64,000 nucleotides of DNA from Rhopalosiphum padi (lineage: Eukaryota; Arthropoda; Insecta; Hemiptera; Aphididae), in NCBI RefSeq assembly GCF_020882245.1, contig NC_083597.1, positions 32,962,652-33,026,651 of the forward strand, given 5' to 3'. The position numbers and the translations under genes were made by a program. Positions 1 to 11,589 of this stretch are shown here, one piece after another; positions within the stretch are counted from its first letter, which is position 1; each line of letters begins with the position of its first letter. The notes beneath the pieces were generated by a model that did not search any database, was not told the DNA's origin, and saw only the letters and a program-made list of their open reading frames with translations.

Positions 1-1212
1 ACTTTTTTCGCAGCGCACATTGCAAGTCTGGTAACTATTTGTAACAATGTTACATACCTACCTATTTTTTGTTGTTATTATTATTATTCGTATAGTCACA
101 TGCACATATTCTGTACATATATGCATATTATATATTTTATAAATTATAATGCATGCGTATGCGACGTGTGTACATCGTGCACGGACGCCATACTCGAACG
201 TTTTCGGATTAGACACCTGCCTGACATTATAGTAAATTATGTGTTGACCTGGTTGTTTACTGTGCTATTATTGAGTAAATAAAACGTGTCAATCGTCTTT
301 TGATAAAACTGTCAGTATCGAACTACGTAACAAAGGACTGTTTAATTAAAAATATATGTACGCCGTAGCTGATTATTATTATAAATTCTACACAAATATG
401 CGAACGCATATTATACATAAGAGACACGAATACAATAAACATATGTATAATACCTGCACGATATTACATAGGTATAGATACCAATATATGTGAACGTTAT
501 GTGACTTGTGATTTTATCCAAAATTTATTTTAAATTATGCGTATCCCAATAGCCGCTGTTATTCGAAAAATCGACTACGTGTCCATATATGTTACAGATA
601 TGTGTATATTATTATGTATATAGGTACGCTACAAAGTCTTCGCCGTAGCAATCACGAATCGTAATAAGTGTGATATGTTTTAAGCACATATTATAATATT
701 ATATATTATTGTTATTATTCACAATATATAAATATGAATTATTCGGTTATTGCATGTTCGTCGGTGTATAGGTTAATTTATTAGTGCTGTAAATACTGAT
801 CAAATATCCAAATGAATCGTATTTTTTTACCGATCGGCCGAATCGGTTCCTATACTACCGTCCGATATACACACAGTATATTATTATATTGTCCTGTAAG
901 AACTGAGGTGTTCGTATAATATTATTATTACGTCCTATCAACGCGGTAGTTTTTTTCCCATTGTACCACGTCGTCGCGTCGACCATAGAAAACTATCTGT
1001 ATAGGAATATACGTACACATTTTTCTCATTGTTAACTTTTTTCTTACTTACTTATTTATTTATTATTATTTTTTTTTTTGTATTTACCCACCTCTAGGCA
1101 CGAGCTGGGCACGCGATTAATTTTAAACCGTTTTCCAAATAACAATCGCCGGTGCTTTCATTGTTTCCTATTTGTTTTCGTGGAAACGTCTTGCGCATTA
1201 TTATAACCAATG

Positions 1213-1230
1213 ATATACCTATAGGTATAT
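1213..1230. repeat. 18-bp perfect palindrome of the TACCTA/TAGGTA family
   Basis: The sequence ATATACCTATAGGTATAT is identical to its reverse complement. It is one example of a TAGGTA/TACCTA theme that recurs throughout the window and probably reflects genome-wide composition bias in this lineage rather than a specific site. Confidence 0.6.
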
Positions 1231-4200
1231 ACGTGCATATATGTGTGTGTGTGTGTCCTGTACGTATAGTGAGCAGCAACGCCGCAATGATGATCCGCTA
1301 GGTCATCCAGTAACCCAATAAATATAGACAATTTTATTTGCCACCATATTATGCAATAACGAATATTCTTGTTTCTTAGCTTATATTCACTTTGTAGTAT
1401 TTACAAGTAATTATTAAAAACTAACGTTGTTATTACTTAGTATATAAACATTACTAGTAATTGTATGAAAATGTTATAAGAATAAATGTAAACCAATGGT
1501 AGCCAATTGATACATATCATAATAGATGACTATAAGTATATCAATTACTTTTATAACTTAAAAATAAAATAATACATTTTTGTTTCATATAATAATTGAA
1601 AATTGTTGCGTCGACGAACACAAACAATTATTTAGGACATTATAGGTTAATAATTAAAAACATATACACGGAGTTACGTAGATGACGCTAACATATGATT
1701 GTATAGAAAGTATATAGAGATGTATCGTTCTTCGTTTGCATGAAGATAAAAATACAAAATATAAATTTACAAAAAAAAAATATGTGGTATAAGTATTATT
1801 AAAAGTACTTGCGTTATACTATGGAGAATCATGCTATCAAGGGGTCATGTATTTGAGTTTATTAATAAAATTATGATTACCTATAATGGATATGGTATTA
1901 TTGGTACGTATATAGGTATTATATTTTATTTGGGACAGTGGAAGGGGAAAAATATTAGGTAGAGAAATAATCGTAGGTTATTATAAATGTCTAATTATGA
2001 CAAAATTAACATCTCCCGACAGTTGTCATGAAAACCTATAGGTTTTTTATATTATGTTATACCTATGTTTGATATGTAATATTGAATGATCTCCGTAATT
2101 TGGATATAATTATGTGGTAATTTATAGCTTTGAAAGTATTTAACCTTTGAAATTATAAGAAAATAATATTCTTTCGCCGTATTTTTTTTTTACAAATTAC
2201 TAAATAATTGAATATATGAATTATCTGATGATCTTTCAAAATATTATAAAGTTTATTTAAAAATTAAACCTCATGTTGTAGTTGTATACATTATATGTGA
2301 CTTAAATAGCTTATATTTTTATTACCTGTACTTACTTCATAATATAATCTATCTGAAATATTTGTGATGAATTCTTCTGTTCATATTTTTCAAATAAGTG
2401 ATGGTCATGCAGATTACTGACATTTATCATAATTTCTTATAATTGAATTTAAAATTTACCACACACTAGTTATATTTATATTATTAATAAATATTAAACA
2501 TATATTATGATGTTCAATATCCATGTAGACAATAAGTATATTATTAATTATTATATTATATTTTTATAATTATTAATATTAATTATTATCAAGTTAACTT
2601 TGGTATAACTGTATTTTGTTACTATATAAATAGGATCATATCAGTAATATTTAATAAATAAATGAAGTTATTAACTTCTGTTATAAAAGACAAAAAAAAC
2701 TAAACAACAAGAAATTTAAATGCTAAATCGTGATGCAGTATAATAAACTGCAATTTTTCATTAAATTCTTGAAAAAAAAAAATGATTTTTATTATAATTT
2801 AAATTATAAAAAAGAAAGTTAAATTAAAAAAAATCATTTTATTAAAATACATATTTTATATAGTGTAGTTGTAAAAAATAAAATAATTGAAGTCCTCTCA
2901 TTTGTAATAATATTATAAAAATAAATATTTCTACATTTACAAATGTTTAAATATAAAAATATAATGTTCTAAGATCTAAGATAAGCTAAGTTTGAATAAT
3001 ATTATCTTTCTATTCATATTCGTTAAAAAAAAATAAAGTTAATTTAATAACAAATAATTAAAATACTTATTTTCCGTGCTAAACCTAAGTATCTACATTA
3101 TATTATAATATGAAATTTGTTTAATTTTTAATTAATTTCCATATACATACTTGTATCCATTTAGCCATTAATAATCCTGTAAAAGTCTAGTCCTTTTAAC
3201 TAGTGACTTATTTTTTTTTGAAAATTTTCATGTATCTAAATAAAAATGCTAACGATTAATTCCTTTAGGTTATTAAAAATTTACATTTTATATACATATA
3301 GAAAAATATTGTCATATATTATATTTATAAATATATATATATTAATAAAAAGTATTTGAAAATATGGCCCTCATAAGACGTATTTTATTACTATTAGTAT
3401 TTTAGTTATATTTAAAAGTCCCAAAGACAGATTTTGCAGAACAATAAATGATAATAAATGCGAAAAATTTGGGGTTAGCATGCACGGTCAATCGTCCTGT
3501 ATATTATAGCCTATAAACTATCTGCAACACACCTGTATATATACATAATATAAATACATGCAAGAATATGGCCCTGTAAACGAGACCATTCCAGTAGTTA
3601 GTACACTAATATGTATATACTGTAGTTTATAATATGTATATTTGTAATTAAATAAATCATATTTATTACATGTATACCTACATATAATGCTATACACATC
3701 GCGAAAAATTAAAATAACACCGCTATGCGTAATTGTCGTTTCGGGCAAACGATTGTGTGGTGTGCAGTACATAAACTGTGGGGTGTACGCGGTGATAATA
3801 AATATATTTAATATGTATACGTATATTATATGTGTAATATACTCTTAGCTGTCGTCGTATTAGGACCGAGTAGATCTGCCCGGGGACGCATTCGGTATGC
3901 AAAACGGATTCCGAGTCAAGGAACCCGGTAAATGCACCCGCCGACCTTGATAGAAAAGTGATTTAAAAAAATTGTTCCGGTAAGTAGCCTATGCTGGCGT
4001 GTACATATGATGTATAAACGTGTTATGAGTGTGTACAACATAATAGTTATGTTGTGTGTAGCTTCAGTAGGTGGACCACGCGCATATTTGCATCGCGAAT
4101 GGCGGCGGCTGCGGCATTTACGTGTGCTGCAGGTCCATCCGTATCTACAGGTATATCGATGGCGATATACCATGTTATTATGTATATGTACACAGGTACC

Positions 4201-4452
4201 TATTATATATATACTTACCTTTATCTACCTACCTATTTACTACCGTATTTACTGTCGGGCTGCCGTCAAATGAAAATGTCGTTAATTGGTTATAATATGA
4301 TTTATCAACGGCCTGCATGCGGTTACAAATAATAATGAACACGATGGGTTATAATATAGGTATAAACGATGCTCGTAGCGTGTTATAGGTATGATGAGAT
4401 TTAAAGGATTTTTAATAAAAAAAATATACGTTATTTTATTATTATTATTATG

Positions 4453-4453
4453 A

Positions 4454-4489
<36 letters not shown>
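4453..4489. repeat. (TA)n microsatellite
   Basis: A near-uninterrupted TA dinucleotide tract with one phase slip near its left end. It is likely to be length-polymorphic and to form cruciform or unwound DNA. No function is inferred. Confidence 0.9.
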
Positions 4490-4491
<2 letters not shown>

Positions 4492-7400
4492 AAAAAACCG
4501 TTATGGATACTTGCTCATTATACTATCGTCGAGGCAGCCGATATTATATATATATGTGCTGTGTACACATAATATTATTATATACACCTTTATATTATAT
4601 AGTTGGTACATATATAATATGTATAAGTATAGTTACACTTTTGTTCCATCTCGCCGTTCTTTATTTTTTAATGTCAAAACATTTTTCGATTAGCTTGTGT
4701 GCGCATATGTATTATAAAAGGTAGTAAGTATACACACATAATATATATATAAGTGTATATATATATGTATAGCTACCAACTACTGTTTGTTGTGAGTACA
4801 ATATATATCTACCTATATATATATATTATATATGCGCTTTCAAAACTATAAAATAATAGAATCTGTCATATAAGCCACTCAGTAGTAAATCAAAATGTGT
4901 TTTAGGGTACAATTTAATGCTTGTAAAAAAAAAAAAAAAACAACAAAATAAAAGGAAACTGTAACCGCTTTGTTCAATTGCCCCCGTATATAGAGTAAGT
5001 ATACATATATGTATAGATGATGCATTTATTTTTTTATTCGCCCCTTTTCAATTCCGGCATACAATAATGTTCCTGTTCGTATATATACATATAGTACATA
5101 GGTACGATGTACTTTTATGTGTATATAATTTAATACAGGCAAATATATACGACTGGAGCGCATATGTATTATATAATGTATAGGTAAACCGATGGCGTGC
5201 GTGTAATGTAAGTGCGCACATACACTCAAAGACAATTCGCACATACATTTTAAGCAAAAAAAAAAAGGTATGTAATAATGTTTATAATTATTTATATCTT
5301 ATTATACTCGTATATAATATTATTTGGGTAGGTACTATATGTACTAAACATATATATTATTATAATGATGAATAATTCTTAAGTTATCTAAAAAAAATAT
5401 GTATATATGTATATATCATCATAATTTAATAACAGATATTGAATAATATATATAGTTTAGCTGAATACCTATTCAACATTGAATATTGATAACCAAATAT
5501 CAATAATTTTTCCAGTATGGCGATTCATAGCTAGGCAGATAATTCAATGTATAGTTGTTTTTGGCTGGATATTATAATGTAATAAACAAAATATATAATA
5601 TAGTTACCTTCAAACCGGATTATATGTAAAAACAAATGAAACGTTAAAACAGATTAACGTAAACATAGTATACGGATAAATATTTGATGTTATATAGTTC
5701 ATATATATATATATAATGTACCATATAATGCAGTTTCGTATTTTAATTTATTGTGATTTTAATGGATTTCCAACAGATTATAACGTTTCCTTTTAATTTT
5801 CATGACTTAATTTAAATATATAGTTTTAATTTATGTCTATACCTCTATTCATGAAAATATTTCTCGTATATATATATATATATATATATCTATACTATAT
5901 ATAATAATTTATATGATTTTACATGAATTTTGAAATTGTCTATTGATTATATACCTACGCGCCTTTACGGTTATTACGGGCATAAATATTATACTCAAAA
6001 CACAATTTAAACAATTCGGCTTGTCAGATCAATACTATATTTATTGAGCTCCGTATAACATGTAATATTATAAGTATTGTTTGAAGTTTTATTCGTGTCA
6101 TGAAGCGTAGTTTATTTTACTTTCTAATCTATTTATTTGTTCTCATTTATCGATATCGGATATTCATAATTGTAATTTGTATAACCCGTAAAGTATTTTT
6201 AGAATATCTCAATAGGTACATATTATAGTATAAGCATCATTATTATTTAGCTTATACTAATATGTTTCTTACTAAAAATACTAATAAATGGTAGAAAACC
6301 TATTTGGTGTACCTATTTAAAAAAACAATTATCTAAGTTTAACTAAAAATTAATTTTGAATATATATTATTGTTACTCCTTTAACGGTATAATAAAATAT
6401 AACTATTAATTAAAATGATTCGATTCTGCATCACTCTGTGTATTACATAATAGTTCATTACCATAAAAAAAAAATCAACTATAACACTTTATAGAATATA
6501 ACATTATACAATTAGTTGCAAAAGTAATATTTTTAATTCACTAGGTTAAACGTAGTTAATGTGTGTCTTAAATGAGTTTGAATAAATAATACCCTGAAAG
6601 AATCTGCAGCACATTTATTCAAATATAAATAATATAGGTACATCAAAAACCAATTAATTGAAAATAATTAAATCCCAAAGTTATTATATAGTCAATAGAT
6701 TTTTATATGCTAGTAGCTAGTATAATTATATAGATATATAGGAGAGCAAGAAAAAATATATATATATATATAAACACACCAAGAACCATACAATGTTACA
6801 GCGATAATGACTTTTGTTTTAAGCGTAGATCGCCCTATTTATTTTCTTTTTATCAGTCAACCGACCGCGGTATCCGACCATGTGCGAGTAATTAATTGTT
6901 GATAAGTCTGTTCGTTAAACATGATGCTATATTTAAGTAAAAATCGTTAAATTTAAGTAAGAAATTTCTAAACAGAAAAAATTAACTACAAAATAGGTAT
7001 ATTATATTACACATAGAGCGTTATACCTTTACGAATTAAACTTGTTATGTGCTAACTATCTGTGTGTATAGTGTACCTATCTATACACTATTAATTAGTA
7101 AATAGGTAGGTATATCTACATTTTAAATAGATGAATTATTCAATTATTGTGCACAAAACGTAACGCTAGTACCTCATCTACTTAAATAATTCATAGACAA
7201 TAGACTTTATATATTTATAGGTATATAGGCATACATATTTTCTTATTATATATACCTACACACATATTCGTTTGTATATATAATATTTATAATCATTTTT
7301 TACTAACAAATAGAAATTTTATTTAAATTTTGCGTTTGTAACGAAATCGCAATTTAAGTGCAAACCATAGAATAATAGAGTATTATATACATATATCAGT

Positions 7401-9449
7401 AATATATTATTCATAGTTTATTAGTTTATAAAAATCCTTTTATTGATATTTATCTTATTTTGTAAATATTAATTATAATAAAAATACAATAATGTTTTTT
7501 TAAATAAACCTATATGATATGAATATAATAATATACCTATATATTATAATAGATCAATTCAATATTGTTTTAGCTAAAATGTGTATCATTAAAATATTAT
7601 TAGTGTTTTTTTCTCTGATAATAATAACGTATATATATAGTATACTTATGACATAACAATATTATATAGACTCATCACCATTTAAGGTAAGGATTTAAGT
7701 TGTTTAGAATCTAAATCTAATCTTTAAGTAAAGAATATTTTTTAATGAATATTTTGTGAATTTTCATATTTATAATATTATAACAATAAGTAGGTATTTA
7801 TTATTTGCACTTATTCGTTAATAGGAATTATATGTTATAAAATATTGATATTTTTGTAATTATTTTACTTTGTGAGCATAAAATATATTTAAAAAAAAAA
7901 TGCATATATAATATCTATATAGGTTTAGACCAGGACACCAGGTCACCTATTCTAGAGGTAGATACCATACATAGGTTTTTGGATTATTTATTTTATCGAC
8001 ATAAAACTAAGTTTTGGAATAATTTTACAGTTGTTGAGCACTATATTTAGCCTTAACATATATACAAAACTTTTAAGAATTTTAATAATTTAATGTTTTT
8101 AATAAAAAATTGCATAGGTAATATAAATTTCATATTGTATCATTTATATCAACTATGAATTGTAATGCTTATCGGAGAATATAATATAATATAATAATAT
8201 ATAGGTATATAATATAATATATTATATAGTTATATTTTATACAATATATACTATATATTATATTGTATGTGATTTGCTAAATAAAACAATTTTAAAAATA
8301 CGACTTGTGTGCAAAACCGCTTCGCCATGTAACTTTTTTTTATACACGTATATAATTTAGTATGTATATCATCATCAGTATTATTAGAGCATCGAAGGGG
8401 AAGACAAGCGTTTGCGTCATCATATATATAGGCGGTACATAGATATAATATGTAGATGTGTAGACAAATACAAATATAGGCCTAAATACAATATATACAA
8501 TGATGAGTATTTAGTATATATTATCTAATATTTTAATATTTAATCTATGTACACACACATATATATATAATATATATTATAAATAGCTGTAATTTAAATC
8601 GACAAAAAAAAACAACAGATTTGGCGTTTTATATTTTTAGTAATATTTTTTTACTTTTCCACGCGTCGCCACTGTAATATATTATATGTATATATATTAT
8701 TTTAAATATACGTATAATATAATATATGTACATAGCGATAGCGCATAATTATAAATATGTATACGAACATTAATCCGCGCCTATATAGGTGTATTTCTGT
8801 GTATAAGTAATCGTACCTACAACCTATCTATACATAAGATGATATATATATTATGATATATGTATTATTTACCTATAATAATATACATCATGTATATATG
8901 AGATATAATGATTATTATAGGCTACCGTAGTTTCATTGTACTTGTTTATTGGACGTATCATTGGTGATGTAAAGACAAAATACACACATTTAGCTCGCGT
9001 ATCGTACGCAGTTATTTTATTTATTGTAGACAAATACTCGGGTACATACATATATTTCGATGAAGCAATAATACACGGTAGGTAGTGTGTATACCTATAT
9101 ACAATGCGCTGTACACGGGCCTTTTAAAAATAATATAAAAGCGTATTTTTTATTTTTTCCATTTATATATAATAATATATAGAATATCCGTTGCGGGGCG
9201 GGCTCGGGCAAAAATCGATTTGGACACGAAAACTCTGTGTGCGCGCGTTAATTTTTTCCAATTCACTATGTACAATATTTGACCCATTTCTTTGGCCGTC
9301 GGTCCGCGTCCGTCCGCGCCCGACCGCCGGCGCCCACGCGAGGGGTGCGATTTTCGCGCGCGCGGCGAGTTGCGGTCGAGTGGCGTGCGGTGGGAGCGCG
9401 GCGTGCAATGCTGCACAAGGTGCTCCGCGGGGAGTTTGTTGCCGTGGTT

Positions 9450-9471
9450 GGGGGTGGGGAGGGCGGTGGGG
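9450..9471 (+). promoter_or_regulatory. G-quadruplex-forming motif in the dac promoter zone
   Basis: Four G-runs (5, 4, 3 and 4 G) occur within 22 bases, separated by loops of 1, 1 and 4 bases (the last loop is CGGT). This satisfies the canonical G3+N1-7 quadruplex pattern on the + strand. It lies about 1.2 kb upstream of the dac start codon. The fold is predicted from the pattern only. Confidence 0.6.
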
Positions 9472-9858
9472 AGGACACAAAGGGGTTGGACACACGAGCG
9501 ATACTTTTGCCATACAAAAGTAAACGGCGCGCGAACAGCGAGAGACAGAGTTATATATGTACTATTATTATTATTATTATTATTTTACGCGTACACACTG
9601 CTGCAGTACGCGGGTGTGAGTGCGAGCGAGAGGCGAATTCGCACACAAACACACGCGGCCGCGCGCGCGCAGACACATATTTTATACAATATAATATTAT
9701 ATACGTTTGCAGCGCGGAAGAACGAACGCGGCGCAAAAGGAAAAATGGGGGAAAAAAATATAATAATAATAATAATCATAAAAACGAAGAAATATTATGC
9801 ATCACACACGCGCGTGTGTTTGTGTGTGTGTGCGATGTGCGGAGCGGAGACAGTCAGA

Positions 9859-9891
<33 letters not shown>

Positions 9892-9895
9892 GCCG
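9859..9895 (+). repeat. (GTC)n grading into (GCC)n trinucleotide repeat
   Basis: About nine GTC/CGT units are followed by four GCC units, lying in the putative 5' leader or promoter of dac. It would read as Val/Ala or Arg homopolymers in forward frames, but no supported coding frame covers it. Confidence 0.85.
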
Positions 9896-10058
9896 TATCA
9901 CTAGAGCGGTGGCGGACGGGGGCGGAGCTCTGGGGCGCCGGTCGCGCGGGACGGGGTTCAGCGCCGGTGGGCGGCGCCGTGGCGGCCGCGGTCGGCCAAT
10001 GGCGCGTGGCCGGCGCGGTGGGGGAAATTCGGCGAGCGCGAACGCGGCGGCCAACGCG

Positions 10059-10075
10059 ACGACGACGACGGCGGT

Positions 10076-10115
<40 letters not shown>

Positions 10116-10116
10116 G
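10059..10116 (+). repeat. (GAC)n followed by (GCA)n trinucleotide repeat
   Basis: A short GAC/ACG run passes into about 13 CAG/GCA units with one AAG interruption. It lies about 600 bases upstream of the dac start codon and is not in the dac frame, which is closed by an in-frame stop at 10571-10573. It is expected to be length-variable between individuals. Confidence 0.8.
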
Positions 10117-10278
10117 CCGCAGACGGCCGCGCCCGCAACAGTCGCGTTCCAACCGTACCGCCGCCCGGTCGCAAACCGCCGCCCGGCACACACACCGCAC
10201 GCAAACAGTGTACAAAAAAATAATATCGAAATCATTCTACACACACATACACTCGCACGCGTATAATTTCTTTTTCGC

Positions 10279-10593
10279 GTGTGTGTCCGCGTGATCCGGT
10301 GCCGCCGCAGGTATAAGGGGGAATCGTTTCGGTGTCGTCGAATTTTTTTTTTTTTTACCGTTTTTCCGCGCATGTCGACGGTCTGCTGTATCGCCATCGA
10401 CTCGATCCGGAAACCGACCGCCGTTGAATATCCGTTTCCGCGCACCCGCGCGAGTGCAGTGATTCCAACAACAGTATTGCGACCGTCGCCGTGCAGTGTG
10501 CGTTTGTTCTCATATTTTTATGTACATCGTCACGTCGTACAGTATAATATATTATATAGGTATATGCGCGTAGGCACACCGGTCGTACTGTAA
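10279..10593 (+). other. Upstream open reading frame(s) in the dac leader
   Basis: A 104-codon open frame with internal ATGs (including one at 10372 preceded by CGCGC) ends about 110 bases before the dac start. The peptide has no recognisable domain. If transcription starts upstream of 10279 and the segment is not spliced out, these ATGs would be met before the dac ATG and could reduce its translation. Translation of this peptide is not supported by sequence alone. Confidence 0.25.
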
Positions 10594-10702
10594 AGACCGC
10601 CGCGATTCGTTTCGCACTGCAAGGACCGCAGTCGCCGTCCGCGTAATTGAGCGCGATAGAGCGCGAACCTCGGCACATCATCATCATCGTCGCAGCATCG
10701 AC

Positions 10703-11155
10703 ATGATCATGGACTCGTCAAATGCCGGTGCGGAGTCCACCGGTTCCGGCAGCGACCGCAGCAGCAACGTGTCGACCAGCCCACCGCCGCCGTCGTCCAC
10801 GTCGTCCCAGCAGCAGCAGCTCCAGCAACAGCAAATACAGCAAATGCAACAGCAACCGGCCACGGGCCCGTCATCAGTGGGCGGCGGTAGCAGCGTGGGC
10901 GGCAACAAGGACGGCAGTCCCAGGGACGAGCGGGGCAACAGTCCCATGATGAACCTCATCAACACGTCACAGCACCACGCCATCATCACGCCAACGCGTG
11001 GACTCAGCCCGCCGGTTCCGCAGACCGCGCCGCCGGTGGTGCCGGCTCCGGTGTCGTCCATGAGCTCGCTCGCGTCCCGCATACCCATGGGACTGTTCAA
11101 CTCGCTGGTGCACCACTCGTCGCCGCTCGATCTGATGGCCATGGCCCATCACCAC

Positions 11156-11193
<38 letters not shown>

Positions 11194-11580
11194 CACGTCG
11201 TTGCAGCAGCAACAGCAGCAGCAGCAGCAACACCCGCCGCGGTCGTACAACAGCCCGCCGCCGATCAGCAGCACCGACCCGGCCGCCAACGAGTGCAAGT
11301 TGGTCGAGTACCGCGGCCAGAAAGTGGCCGCGTTCATGATAGCCGGCGACACGATGCTGTGCTTGCCGCAGGCGTTCGAGCTGTTCCTCAAGCACTTGGT
11401 CGGCGGCCTGCACACAGTCTACACCAAACTCAAGCGGCTCGACATCGTACCGCTCGTGTGCAACGTCGAACAGGTACGCATACTCCGCGGCATGGGCGCC
11501 ATACAGCCGGGCGTGAACAGGTGCAAGCTGCTCTCGTGCAAGGACTTCGACACGCTGTACAGAGACTGCACGACCGCCAG
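10703..11580 (+). CDS. dac: Dachshund, first coding exon (N-terminal Ski/Sno/Dac domain)
   Basis: This is the first coding exon of Dachshund, a nuclear transcriptional cofactor of the Ski/Sno/Dac family. In insects it acts with the retinal-determination network (Eyeless/Eyes absent/Sine oculis) and in leg, brain and genital patterning. It encodes 292 codons plus two bases. Residues 1-50 are Ser/Pro/Gln-rich. Poly-Gln runs lie at about 36-50, 152-163 and 168-176, with Pro/Ser-rich spacers. From about 197 to the end lies the DACHbox-N domain, including LPQAFELFLKHLVGGLHTVY, NVEQVRILRGMGAIQPGVNR and CKDFDTLYRDCTTA, which match the conserved core of fly Dac and vertebrate DACH1/2 as I remember it. 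An in-frame TAG at 10571-10573, with no ATG after it until 10703, fixes the start region. A second ATG two codons later (10709, A at -3, G at +4) has the better context. The exon ends in phase 2 at CAG|GTAAGG. The C-terminal DACHbox-C is absent, so the gene continues beyond this exon. Confidence 0.97.
11154..11231 (+). repeat. Coding CAG/CAA tract (two poly-Gln runs) in dac
   Basis: Mixed CAG and CAA codons encode 12 and 9 consecutive Gln, separated by His-Thr-Ser-Leu and preceded by a run of His. The interrupted codon mix suggests selection for the amino acid rather than a pure slippage tract. The runs lie immediately N-terminal to the Ski/Sno/Dac domain. Out-of-frame Leu, Cys or Ala homopolymer frames here are shadows. 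Confidence 0.9.
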
Positions 11581-11589
11581 GTAAGGACT
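11581..11589 (+). other. dac: Splice donor of dac coding exon 1
   Basis: CAG|GTAAGG matches the consensus 5' splice site. The junction interrupts a codon after its second base (AG|). If the intron is retained, the next codons read AGG TAA, so translation stops one residue past the exon. Position and phase fit the end of the DACHbox-N domain. Confidence 0.9.

Larger units (their letters stand above)
1..9189. other. AT-rich intergenic region upstream of dachshund
   Basis: About 9.2 kb of very AT-rich DNA made of TA-rich stretches, short poly-A/T runs and recurrent TAGGTA/TACCTA words. All open frames are under 100 codons, are dominated by Tyr/Ile/Cys/His codons typical of translated TA/CA repeats, and show no domain. 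I see no RNA gene or intact transposon here. Slightly more CpG-rich islets lie near 830-1000 and 3850-4150, without a recognisable gene. It may hold distal regulatory DNA of dac, but nothing in the sequence proves it. Confidence 0.7.
9190..10702 (+). promoter_or_regulatory. dac: CpG-rich promoter and 5'UTR zone of dachshund
   Basis: Composition switches abruptly near 9190 from AT-rich to GC/CpG-rich and stays so up to the dac start codon, as expected for a promoter plus 5' untranslated leader of a developmental gene. The zone contains a G-quadruplex motif (9450-9471), a (GTC)n/(GCC)n run (9859-9895), a (GAC)n/(GCA)n run (about 10059-10116), and a local TATA-like patch near 10540-10560. Long open frames on both strands (for example 9279-10223 +, 9795-10445 -) translate to Arg/Ala/Cys/Ile homopolymers, so they are by-products of the repeats. 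Possible leader-intron signals exist: a CAG|GTATAAG donor-like site at 10308-10317 and a CGCAG acceptor-like site ending at 10695. These are weak. I cannot place the transcription start. Confidence 0.65.

Noticed and set aside
9279..10223. 314-codon plus-strand open frame upstream of dac
   Set aside because: The translation is Arg/Ala/Ile homopolymers from trinucleotide repeats and GC-rich promoter DNA, with no domain. It ends before dac and is not in its frame.
9795..10445. 216-codon minus-strand open frame over the dac promoter zone
   Set aside because: It is built from poly-Cys, poly-Arg and poly-Thr runs created by the trinucleotide repeats; not a credible protein.
10684..11413. Minus-strand open frames opposite dac exon 1
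   Set aside because: They are shadow frames of the CAG/CAA-rich coding exon (poly-Leu or poly-Cys).
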